From the NCBI GenBank assembly GCA_021794525.1, contig JAJYQP010000048.1:1-43200 (forward strand): DNA of 43,200 nt. Reading direction: 5' to 3'. This document shows, piece by piece, positions 1 through 7,008 of this stretch; within the stretch, counting starts at the first letter, position 1; each line of letters begins with the position of its first letter. Both the position numbers and the translations under genes were made by a program. Below the pieces are notes generated by a model. That model worked only from the letters and a program-made list of their open reading frames with translations. It did not search any database and had not been told where the DNA came from. This DNA is from Pseudomonadota bacterium (GTDB taxonomy: Bacteria > Pseudomonadota > Alphaproteobacteria > Sphingomonadales > Sphingomonadaceae).

Positions 1-1
1 T

Positions 2-337
2 GCGCCGATCGTTGTCTATTTCGTCATCACGCTGATTGCGGGGCAGGACAACGGCTTCGCGGCGCTTGGCGCACTTCTTCTCGGCGTGATCGTGGGCGGG
101 CTGTTCGTGGCGCTGTCGATGACCGCCGGCGGCGGCGCCTGGGACAATGCGAAGAAGTACATCGAGGACGGCAACCACGGCGGCAAGGGCAGCGAGGCCC
201 ACAAGGCAGCGGTCACCGGCGACACGGTGGGCGATCCCTACAAGGACACTGCCGGCCCGGCAGTGAACCCGATGATCAAGATCACCAACATCGTCGCGCT
301 GCTCCTGCTCGCGGCGCTGGCGCATGGCGCGATGTGA
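2..337 (+). CDS. hppA: Membrane-bound proton-translocating pyrophosphatase, C-terminal fragment
   Basis: This is the last 111 residues of a gene that enters from the left edge. It matches the C-terminus of membrane-bound pyrophosphatases (HppA/V-PPase family), which hydrolyse PPi in the cytoplasm and pump H+ (or Na+) across the inner membrane. The visible signature is a transmembrane stretch followed by [16 protein letters not shown], then [19 protein letters not shown] and a final hydrophobic helix ending at the TGA. The lysines and aspartates of the DPYKDTAGP block belong to the substrate-binding face in this family. The residue pair that separates K+-dependent from K+-independent enzymes lies outside the window, so the ion type cannot be settled. 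Identification is firm; the 5' part is missing only because of the window edge. Confidence 0.93.
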   Translation, partial: APIVVYFVITLIAGQDNGFAALGALLLGVIVGGLFVALSMTAGGGAWDNAKKYIEDGNHGGKGSEAHKAAVTGDTVGDPYKDTAGPAVNPMIKITNIVALLLLAALAHGAM

Positions 338-360
338 ACTGACGTTCCGTCACGTTCTTC

Positions 361-445
361 GTTCGTATCGAGCGGAGGACGAAGTCCGTAGTCGAGATAT
401 GCTGGCATGGCGTCAGCGTGTCTCGACTGCGCTCGACACCGACGG
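361..445. repeat. Imperfect inverted-repeat intergenic element
   Basis: The gap between hppA and tesB holds an inverted repeat. The right arm (419-443) reads as the reverse complement of the left arm, sharing a core related to GTCGAGCGCAGTCGAGACA. The left arm is interrupted by about 15 extra bases (375-389). The arms are separated by about 20 bases. This resembles short palindromic intergenic repeats often scattered in sphingomonad genomes and could fold as a hairpin behind hppA. Only one copy is seen in this window, so its dispersion is not shown here. Confidence 0.55.
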
Positions 446-469
446 GTGTTGCGGTAAGGGCCTCTGCCG

Positions 470-1384
470 ATGAGCGAAACCCCCACGCCCGCCGAAATTA
501 TCGCCGGCCTCGTCCGGCTGCTTACGGTCGTTCGCACCGGAGCCGACAGCTTCAGCGGCTCGCCCCAGCCCGGCGGCGTCGGCCGGGTATTCGGCGGGCA
601 GGTGATCGCACAGGCAATCCAGGCCGCGCAGGCGACCGCGCCCGAGGGAATGGCAGCGCATTCGCTCCATGCCTATTTCCTGCGCGGCGGGACCGAGGGC
701 CTCGATACCGTCTATGCCATCACCCGCGACCTCGACGGGCGGAGCTTTGCCAATCGCCGCGTCGTCGCCTCGCAGGACGGGGAGCCGATCCTCACGATGG
801 CCGCGAGCTTCCAGCGCGCCGAGGACGGGCTGGAGCATAGCGACGCGACAATGCCGGACGTGCCCCCCGCCGCCGACCTCAAGCCCGACAGCGAGCACCG
901 CCGAGAACTGATTGCCAGGTTCGGCGACCGCATGACCGATGCGCAGCGCGCGCTCTTCCTGCGCCCGCGCCCGATCGAAATGCGCAGCGTGGGGCCGCTC
1001 CATTGGATGAACCGCGAGCCATCGCCGCCATGCGCGATGAACTGGTTCCGAACCATAGCTCCCCTGCCCGACGATCCCGCGCTGCACCGGGCCGTGATCG
1101 CCTATGCCAGCGACTACACCCTGCTCGGAACATCCGCCCTGCCGCATGGGCTAAGCTGGTTTCGCGGTGAGCTGACGGGTGCCAGCCTCGATCACGCGAT
1201 CTGGTTCCATCGCGAGGCGCGGGCCGACGAATGGCTGCTCTACGCCACCGACAGCCCGTGGAGCGGCGGCGGGCGCGGCTTCAACCGGGGCCGTATTTTC
1301 GACCGGGCGGGCAATCTAGTTGCAAGCGTGGCGCAGGAGGGGATGCTGCGTCGTCGCGGCGCAGATCAATCGAAGACAGATTAG
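470..1384 (+). CDS. tesB: Acyl-CoA thioesterase II
   Basis: The 304-residue product has the double hot-dog architecture of TesB, which hydrolyses acyl-CoA to free fatty acid and CoA in the cytoplasm. The N-terminal hot-dog carries FGGQVIAQAI (41-50) and HSLHAYFLRGG (64-74). The C-terminal one carries the expected catalytic residues in context: Asp215 in ASDYTLLG, Ser239 in ASLDHAIWFH (Thr in the E. coli enzyme) and Gln289 in AQEGMLR. Length fits the family (about 286-300). The ATG at 470 is preceded by TAAGGG about 10 bases upstream. It stands alone, 132 bases behind hppA. The product could serve beta-oxidation or fatty-acid release; the sequence does not say which. Confidence 0.93.
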   Translation: MSETPTPAEIIAGLVRLLTVVRTGADSFSGSPQPGGVGRVFGGQVIAQAIQAAQATAPEGMAAHSLHAYFLRGGTEGLDTVYAITRDLDGRSFANRRVVASQDGEPILTMAASFQRAEDGLEHSDATMPDVPPAADLKPDSEHRRELIARFGDRMTDAQRALFLRPRPIEMRSVGPLHWMNREPSPPCAMNWFRTIAPLPDDPALHRAVIAYASDYTLLGTSALPHGLSWFRGELTGASLDHAIWFHREARADEWLLYATDSPWSGGGRGFNRGRIFDRAGNLVASVAQEGMLRRRGADQSKTD

Positions 1385-1529
1385 GGGAAGCCAAGCCGGC
1401 ATTTTGGCGCTATGGGCCGCGCCGTCGCACCTCCCGCCGCGCCAGACCCGTCCCGCGCCGCGAACGACCGACTTCGACATTCCTGCCCCAAAGCGGTCGT
1501 GAACGCCGCCAACCGTCTGCGATTGCCCG

Positions 1530-3296
1530 ATGCCTTTCGAGTTCCTCCCGCCCGTGATCGCCGAGCCGCTGGCCGAGCGCGGCTATACCGATCTGACCCC
1601 CGTCCAGTCCGCCGTGATTGCGCCCGAGGCGCAGGGACGCGACCTCATCGTCTCGGCGCAGACCGGCTCGGGCAAGACTGTCGCCTTCGGTCTCGCGCTG
1701 TCCGAGGCGTTGCTGGCCGAAACCGGCAATGTTCCGCTGGTGGAGCGCCCGCTCGCCCTGATCGTCGCGCCAACGCGTGAGCTGGCGCTGCAGGTCAGCC
1801 GCGAGCTGCAGTGGCTTTATGCCAAGGTGGGCCTGCGTATCGCGACCTGCGTCGGCGGCATGGACGCGAGCAAGGAACGCCGCAATCTGCGCGGCGGGCC
1901 TGCGATCGTGGTGGGCACACCAGGCCGCCTGCGCGATCACCTTGAACGCGGCGCTCTCGACCTCTCGGGCCTCATCGGCGTGGTGCTCGACGAGGCGGAC
2001 GAGATGCTCGACATGGGCTTCCGCGAGGATCTCGAGGAAATACTCGACGCGACGCCCGGCACGCGCCGTACGCTGATGTTCTCCGCCACCATGCCGCGCC
2101 CGATCGTGGCGCTGGCGGAACGCTACCAGACCGATGCGCTTCGCCTTGCGCTCGCCGGGCAGGACCGCGGGCATGGCGACATTTCCTACCGTGCGATCGC
2201 GGTCGGCCCGTCGGAAATCGAAAACGCGGTGGTCAACCTGCTGCGCTTTCACGAGGCGAAGACGGCGATCCTTTTCTGCGCCACGCGAGATAACGTCCGC
2301 CACCTCCACGCCACCTTGCAGGAGCGTGGGTTCGCGGTCGTCGCGCTGTCGGGCGAGCATTCGCAGAGCGAGCGCAATCACGCACTCCAGGCGCTGCGCG
2401 ATCGCCGCGCGCGGGTCTGCGTCGCGACCGACGTCGCGGCGCGCGGCATCGACTTGCCGACACTCAGCCTCGTCGTCCACGTCGAGATCCCGCGCGATGC
2501 CGAGACGCTCCAGCATCGCTCGGGCCGTACCGGTCGCGCGGGCAAGAAGGGCATCGCTGCGCTGATCGTGCCCTACAATCGCCGCCGCCGCGTCGAGACC
2601 ATGCTGCGCGGTGCGCGGATCGAGGCGGAGTGGATGGAAGCGCCCACGCCCGAGATGATCCGCGCGAAGGACCGCGTGCGGCTGATGGAGCGCCTGACCG
2701 CCCCGCAGGAGTTCGAGGACGAGGACCGCGCGCTCGCGACCGAGCTAATGGGGCGGATGAGCGCCGAGGATATCGCTGCCGCACTCGTTCGCGGCCATCG
2801 CTCGGCCATGCCGCAGCCCGAGGAGCTGATGTCGCAGACGCCCGAGGGGCGCGAGGCTGCCAGGGCGCAGCGCCACCGCCCCGGTTTCGAGGACACGGTG
2901 TGGTTCCGCGCCGCCGTCGGCCGCCGCCACAACGCCGAGCCGCGCTGGCTACTGCCGCTGATCTGCCGCCGGGGCCATGTCACCCGCAACGAGATCGGCG
3001 CGATCAAGGTCGGCCAGACCGAAACCCACTTCCAGATCCCGCGCCAGCTCGCCGACCGCTTCGCCGACGCACTGCGCCGCACCGCGCGCGAGGAGAACGA
3101 GAACGACTTCATCCTCATCGAACCCGCCCCCGAAGGCCCACGCGAGGCGGCGCGCGCCAATCGTCGCGAGCATCGGCCCGAGCGGGTCCAGGCCCGCCCC
3201 AACGAGGGTGGCGGCAAGCCTTACAAGGGCCCGCGCAAGTTCGGCGGCAAGCCCGCCGGCGGGCGCGGCAATTTCAAGGGCAAGCCGCGCGGCTGA
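1530..3296 (+). CDS. DEAD-box RNA helicase with DbpA-like RNA-binding domain
   Basis: This is an ATP-dependent RNA helicase of 588 residues. The RecA-like core shows the Q-motif region near 20-26, Walker A AQTGSGKT (43-50), DEAD (154-157), the SAT motif in MFSATMP (about 185) and motif VI HRSGRTGRAG (about 330). Residues about 450-530 resemble the DbpA/DeaD RNA-recognition domain (VGRRHNAEPRWLLPLICRRG, then a VGQTETHFQIP segment). The tail is rich in Gly, Lys and Arg, as in RNA-annealing helicases. This layout suggests a role in ribosome assembly or cold-stress RNA remodelling, which is inference from the family. There is no convincing Shine-Dalgarno before the ATG at 1530. The gene converges on uvrC with six bases between the stop codons. 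A second DEAD-box gene lies at 27994-29418. Confidence 0.92.
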   Translation: MPFEFLPPVIAEPLAERGYTDLTPVQSAVIAPEAQGRDLIVSAQTGSGKTVAFGLALSEALLAETGNVPLVERPLALIVAPTRELALQVSRELQWLYAKVGLRIATCVGGMDASKERRNLRGGPAIVVGTPGRLRDHLERGALDLSGLIGVVLDEADEMLDMGFREDLEEILDATPGTRRTLMFSATMPRPIVALAERYQTDALRLALAGQDRGHGDISYRAIAVGPSEIENAVVNLLRFHEAKTAILFCATRDNVRHLHATLQERGFAVVALSGEHSQSERNHALQALRDRRARVCVATDVAARGIDLPTLSLVVHVEIPRDAETLQHRSGRTGRAGKKGIAALIVPYNRRRRVETMLRGARIEAEWMEAPTPEMIRAKDRVRLMERLTAPQEFEDEDRALATELMGRMSAEDIAAALVRGHRSAMPQPEELMSQTPEGREAARAQRHRPGFEDTVWFRAAVGRRHNAEPRWLLPLICRRGHVTRNEIGAIKVGQTETHFQIPRQLADRFADALRRTAREENENDFILIEPAPEGPREAARANRREHRPERVQARPNEGGGKPYKGPRKFGGKPAGGRGNFKGKPRG

Positions 3297-3302
3297 CCGG
3301 AA

Positions 3303-5261
3303 CTAACCCCCCGCGTGGTAGAAATCGTAGATCTGCTGCGCCACCGCTTCGCTCACGCCGGGGGCGCGTTTCAAATCGTCGAGCCCGGCCGCGCGAACCT
3401 TTCCGGCGGTGCCGAAATGCAGCAGAAGCGCGCGCTTTCTGGCCGGCCCGATACCGGGGATTTCGTCCAGCGGGCTCGCAGTGATGGCGCGGCTGCGTTT
3501 GGCGCGGTGGGCACCGATGGCGTAGCGGTGCACCTCGTCGCGCCAGCGCTGGAGCTGAAACAGCACGGGTGAATTGACCGGCAGCGTCTTCTCGCGCCCG
3601 TCGGCAAAGTGGAACACCTCGCGCCCTTCCCGCCCGTGATGCGGGCCCTTGGCGATGGCGACGATCGGCACGTCCTCGATCCCCATTTCCTCCAGCGTGT
3701 CGCGCACCGACGACATCTGGCCCTTGCCACCGTCGATCAGCAGCAGGTCGGGCCAGACCGTCTCGTGGCTGTTCCTGCGCGCATCGCCGCCATCCGGGTT
3801 CTCCGCAAGGTTGCGGAAGCGTCGACGCATCACCTCGCGCATCATGCCGAAATCGTCGTTGGTCTGCGCAGTCCTGATGTTGAATTTGCGATACTGGCCC
3901 TTCTCGAAGCCATCCGGACTGGCGACGACCATCGCGCCCAGGGCCTTGTCGCCCTGGATGTGGCTGTTGTCGTAGATTTCGACGCGCTGAGGCACTTCGG
4001 GCAGCTCGAGGAAATCCGCGATCTGCTGCATCGTTTTCGCCTTGGTGCCGCTTTCGGCCAGACGCCGGTCGAGCGCCTCGACCGCATTTCTCAGTGCCTG
4101 CTCCATCAGCTTGCGCCGCGTGCCTCGCTGCGGGACGCTGATTCCGACGGCGTGCCCGGCCGTCGTGCAGAGCGCCTGCTCGACCAGCTCCTGCTCGGGA
4201 ATCTCACGATCCACGAGGATGGTGCGCGGCGGCGGTACCTCCTCGTAGAACTGAAGCAGCACGTCGGAGAGAATCTCCCCCTCCTCCAGCTCAGCGGTCT
4301 GACTGGGGTAGAACGTGCGGTGGCCCCAGTTCTGCCCGCCGCGGATGAAGAAGGCCTGCACTCCCACCTGCCCGCCCTTGGCGGCGAGCGCGAAGATATC
4401 GGCATCGCCCACCCCGCTGGCGTTGATCGCCTGCGACCCTTGAATGAAGGTCGCCGCGCGCAGCCGGTCGCGTAGGATTGCGGCGGTCTCGAAATCGAGA
4501 TCCTCGGCCGCCTTGGCCATCTGCTTCTCGATCTTGGCCTGCACTGCGCTCGACTTGCCCGAGAGGAAATCCTTGGCCTCGGCGACCAGCTCGTCATAGC
4601 CTGCCTCGTCGATCCGGCCCACGCAGGGCGCGGAGCAGCGCTTGATCTGGAAGAGCAGGCAGGGCCGGTCGCGGCGGCTGAAGAAGCTGTCGGTGCAGCT
4701 CCTGAGCAGGAACAGCTTCTGTAGCGCGTTTATCGTGGTGTTCACGCTGCCCGCGCTGGCGAAGGGGCCATAGTAGTTGCCCTTCGCCTTCCTCGCCCCG
4801 CGATGCTTCTGGATGCGCGGAAAGGCATGATCGGCGCGCAGCAGGATGAAGGGAAAGCTCTTGTCGTCGCGCAGCAGCACGTTGAACGGCGGACGGTAGC
4901 GCTTGATGAGCTGCGCCTCGAGAAGCAGCGCCTCGGCCTCGGAATTGGTAGTGACGATCTCCATCCGCCGCGTCTGGCTGACCATGCGCCTGAGGCGGTT
5001 GGAAAGCGCCTTGACCTGGGTGTAATTCGCTACCCTCGCCTTCAGGCTGCGCGCCTTGCCGACATATAGCACGTCGCCACGCGCATCGAGCATCCGGTAG
5101 ACCCCGGGCTTGGGCTTCAGTGTCTTCACCGTCTCGCGGATCGCCGTGACGCCCGCGTCAAGATCGGGGGTGGCGCTGGCGACCGTGTAAGCGGCGCGCT
5201 CCTCGTTGAAGCGCTCCTTGCCGCGCGGGTCGCTCGGTCTGCCGGCAGGGGTCTTGGCCAT
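3303..5261 (-). CDS. uvrC: Excinuclease ABC subunit C
   Basis: UvrC makes both incisions flanking a lesion in nucleotide-excision repair, acting with UvrA and UvrB. The 652-residue product begins with a lineage-specific extension of about 48 residues. The GIY-YIG nuclease domain follows, with GVY at 53-55 and YVGKA at 66-70. Next come a Cys-rich segment (CLLFQIKRCSAPCVG), a UVR coiled-coil motif (about 240-275, containing DLDFETAAILRDRL), an RNase H-like endonuclease domain (EIYDNSHIQG, then LLIDGGKGQ) and tandem helix-hairpin-helix DNA-binding motifs near the C-terminus (PGIGPARKRALL, then APGVSEAVAQQI). Length is typical for the family. It is transcribed divergently from the flavoprotein gene at 5330. 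Confidence 0.97.
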   Translation of the reverse strand: MAKTPAGRPSDPRGKERFNEERAAYTVASATPDLDAGVTAIRETVKTLKPKPGVYRMLDARGDVLYVGKARSLKARVANYTQVKALSNRLRRMVSQTRRMEIVTTNSEAEALLLEAQLIKRYRPPFNVLLRDDKSFPFILLRADHAFPRIQKHRGARKAKGNYYGPFASAGSVNTTINALQKLFLLRSCTDSFFSRRDRPCLLFQIKRCSAPCVGRIDEAGYDELVAEAKDFLSGKSSAVQAKIEKQMAKAAEDLDFETAAILRDRLRAATFIQGSQAINASGVGDADIFALAAKGGQVGVQAFFIRGGQNWGHRTFYPSQTAELEEGEILSDVLLQFYEEVPPPRTILVDREIPEQELVEQALCTTAGHAVGISVPQRGTRRKLMEQALRNAVEALDRRLAESGTKAKTMQQIADFLELPEVPQRVEIYDNSHIQGDKALGAMVVASPDGFEKGQYRKFNIRTAQTNDDFGMMREVMRRRFRNLAENPDGGDARRNSHETVWPDLLLIDGGKGQMSSVRDTLEEMGIEDVPIVAIAKGPHHGREGREVFHFADGREKTLPVNSPVLFQLQRWRDEVHRYAIGAHRAKRSRAITASPLDEIPGIGPARKRALLLHFGTAGKVRAAGLDDLKRAPGVSEAVAQQIYDFYHAGG

Positions 5262-5329
5262 GCCCGTCAGCTAGGGTCGGTGAGGCCAAAAGGAAAGGCG
5301 ACGCAGGCGCTTTGTCCGCCTAAGCGCGC

Positions 5330-6490
5330 GTGATGGATTACGATGCGATCATCCTGGGCGGCGGGGCGGCGGGGCTGATGTGCGCCGCGCGCGCAGGCCA
5401 GCGCGGGAGGCGCGTGCTGGTGCTGGAGAAAGCCGCCGAGGTGGGCCGCAAGATCCTGATCTCCGGCGGCGGGCGGTGCAATTTCACCAATATCGGCACG
5501 GGTCCGGCCAATTACCTGTCCGCCAACCCGCATTTTGCGAAATCGGCCCTCGCACGCTACACACCGCGCGATTTCCTCGACCTGGTCGAGACCCACGGGA
5601 TCGCCTGGCACGAAAAGACGCTCGGCCAGCTGTTCTGCGACGGCTCGGCGAAGCAGATCGTCGCGATGCTGCTGGCGGAATGCGCGAGAGGCGGCGTGGA
5701 GGTCCGTTGCGGCGTCGATGTCGCCGAGGTCGGCCATGCCGACGGGCGCTTCACCATCGGAGCGGACAGCGCTCCCGCTCTGGTGATCGCCACCGGCGGC
5801 CCCTCCATCCCCAGGATGGGCGCGACGGGGTTCGCTTACGATCTCGCGCGGCGGTTCGGTCTTAAGGTTGTCGAACCAAGGCCTGCCCTCGTGCCGCTGA
5901 CCCTCGGTGGCGAGGACGTGCTGTTCCGTGATCTCTCCGGCGTCTCGGCCGAGGTCGTGGCCAGCGCCAACACGGCTGCCTTTCGCGAGGCGGCGCTTTT
6001 CACCCACCGCGGGCTTTCCGGCCCCGCCATCTTGCAGATCAGCAGCTACTGGCGGCCGGGCGACGAGATCGCGGTGAATTTCCTGCCCGACCGAAGCGAA
6101 AGCTGGCTGCTGGAGGCCAAACGCGCCCAGCCTCGGGCATCGCTGCGCGCGCTGTTGCGTGAGGCCTTGCCAGAGCGGCTGGCGACGACGCTGGCCGAGC
6201 GGCTCGATTGTCCCGGAGACCTCGCCAACGTGCCCGACAAGACGCTGCGCGCTGCCGGGATCCGTCTCGCCGCGTGGCGCTTCCGCCCCAATGGCTCCGA
6301 AGGCTTCGCCAAGGCCGAGGTCACGGCAGGCGGGATTTCCACCGCCGAGCTCTCTTCGCAAACGATGGAGGCCAAGCGCGTGTCCGACCTCTATGCCATC
6401 GGTGAGGCCGTTGATGTGACCGGCTGGCTCGGCGGCTACAACTTCCAGTGGGCATGGGCGAGCGGGGTGGCAGCCGGGAACGCGCTTTAG
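5330..6490 (+). CDS. NAD(P)/FAD-dependent oxidoreductase, YhiN/HI0933 family
   Basis: The 386-residue protein is a flavoprotein of the YhiN/HI0933 (BaiN-like) family. The Rossmann FAD-binding motif ILGGGAAGLMCA lies at the N-terminus, followed by the family signature GRKILISGGGRCNFTN (about 40-55). A second glycine-rich site (VIATGGPSIPRMGATG) lies near 150, and the C-terminal FAD contact segment WLGGYNFQWAWASG lies near 370. Physiological substrates of most members are unknown; a few gut homologues act on bile-acid intermediates, but that cannot be carried over. The frame opens with GTG at 5330 followed immediately by ATG at 5333; either may be used. It is divergent from uvrC, with 68 bases between them. 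Confidence 0.9.
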   Translation: MMDYDAIILGGGAAGLMCAARAGQRGRRVLVLEKAAEVGRKILISGGGRCNFTNIGTGPANYLSANPHFAKSALARYTPRDFLDLVETHGIAWHEKTLGQLFCDGSAKQIVAMLLAECARGGVEVRCGVDVAEVGHADGRFTIGADSAPALVIATGGPSIPRMGATGFAYDLARRFGLKVVEPRPALVPLTLGGEDVLFRDLSGVSAEVVASANTAAFREAALFTHRGLSGPAILQISSYWRPGDEIAVNFLPDRSESWLLEAKRAQPRASLRALLREALPERLATTLAERLDCPGDLANVPDKTLRAAGIRLAAWRFRPNGSEGFAKAEVTAGGISTAELSSQTMEAKRVSDLYAIGEAVDVTGWLGGYNFQWAWASGVAAGNAL

Positions 6491-6581
6491 GTTCGCCATT
6501 GCCGCGGATCCGGGTTGTGTTACTCTCTCCCTTCGCACCCGCAAAAGCGGGGCACGCAGGGGAGACCGCGCTCAGGCAGCG

Positions 6582-6990
6582 ATGCGGTCGCGCAAAGAGG
6601 AACACATGCGCCCGCTCCAGGGGATGACGCCAGTTTCGTCGCGCTGGAGACGCGCATATCGCCGCTCCTCTCCATGCCGCCCAAGCGATGGGCACGGTGT
6701 GCTGGTGCTCCCCGGCTTCATGGCCGGGGATGTGTCCACCACCCCGCTGCGCAGCCTGCTGCGCGATCTCGGCTATGATGCGGTCGGCTGGAACCTCGAC
6801 CGTAACGTCCGTGTGGACGAAGCGCGGGTCTCGGCGATGATGGCCTGCGTAGCCAAGCTCTTCGAGCGCACCGGCAGGTGTCGATCGTCGGCTGGAGCCT
6901 CGGCGGGGTGTTCGCACGCGAACTCGCCAAGCCGACCGGGCTGGCCGCGCTGTTCTTCCTGCGTGCGAATTGCACTGACCAAGCAGCGGG
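6582..6990 (+). pseudogene. Broken alpha/beta hydrolase remnant
   Basis: Pieces of one alpha/beta hydrolase are spread over different frames. Frame 3 (from 6582) gives RPLQGMTP and, after a stretch that reads better in frame 2 (LETRISPLLSMPPK, about 6640-6685), the strand-and-oxyanion segment VLVLPGFMAGDVSTTPLRSL and a further 50 residues. Near 6875 the frame moves again: frame 2 supplies VSIVGWSLGGVFARELAK, which carries the nucleophile elbow G-W-S-L-G-G. A one-base loss around GGCAG (6872-6880) would explain that shift. Homology ends just after the elbow, so the Asp and His of the triad are missing. The remnant runs into the 3' side of the TonB receptor gene. Sequencing error could explain a frameshift but not the truncation. 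Confidence 0.7.
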
Positions 6991-7008
6991 GTGGCAGACG
7001 TCCCGCCA

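Noticed and set aside
5267..6544. 425-codon open frame opposite the YhiN-type flavoprotein
   Set aside because: The plus-strand protein carries complete FAD motifs; the antisense frame has none and low-complexity composition.
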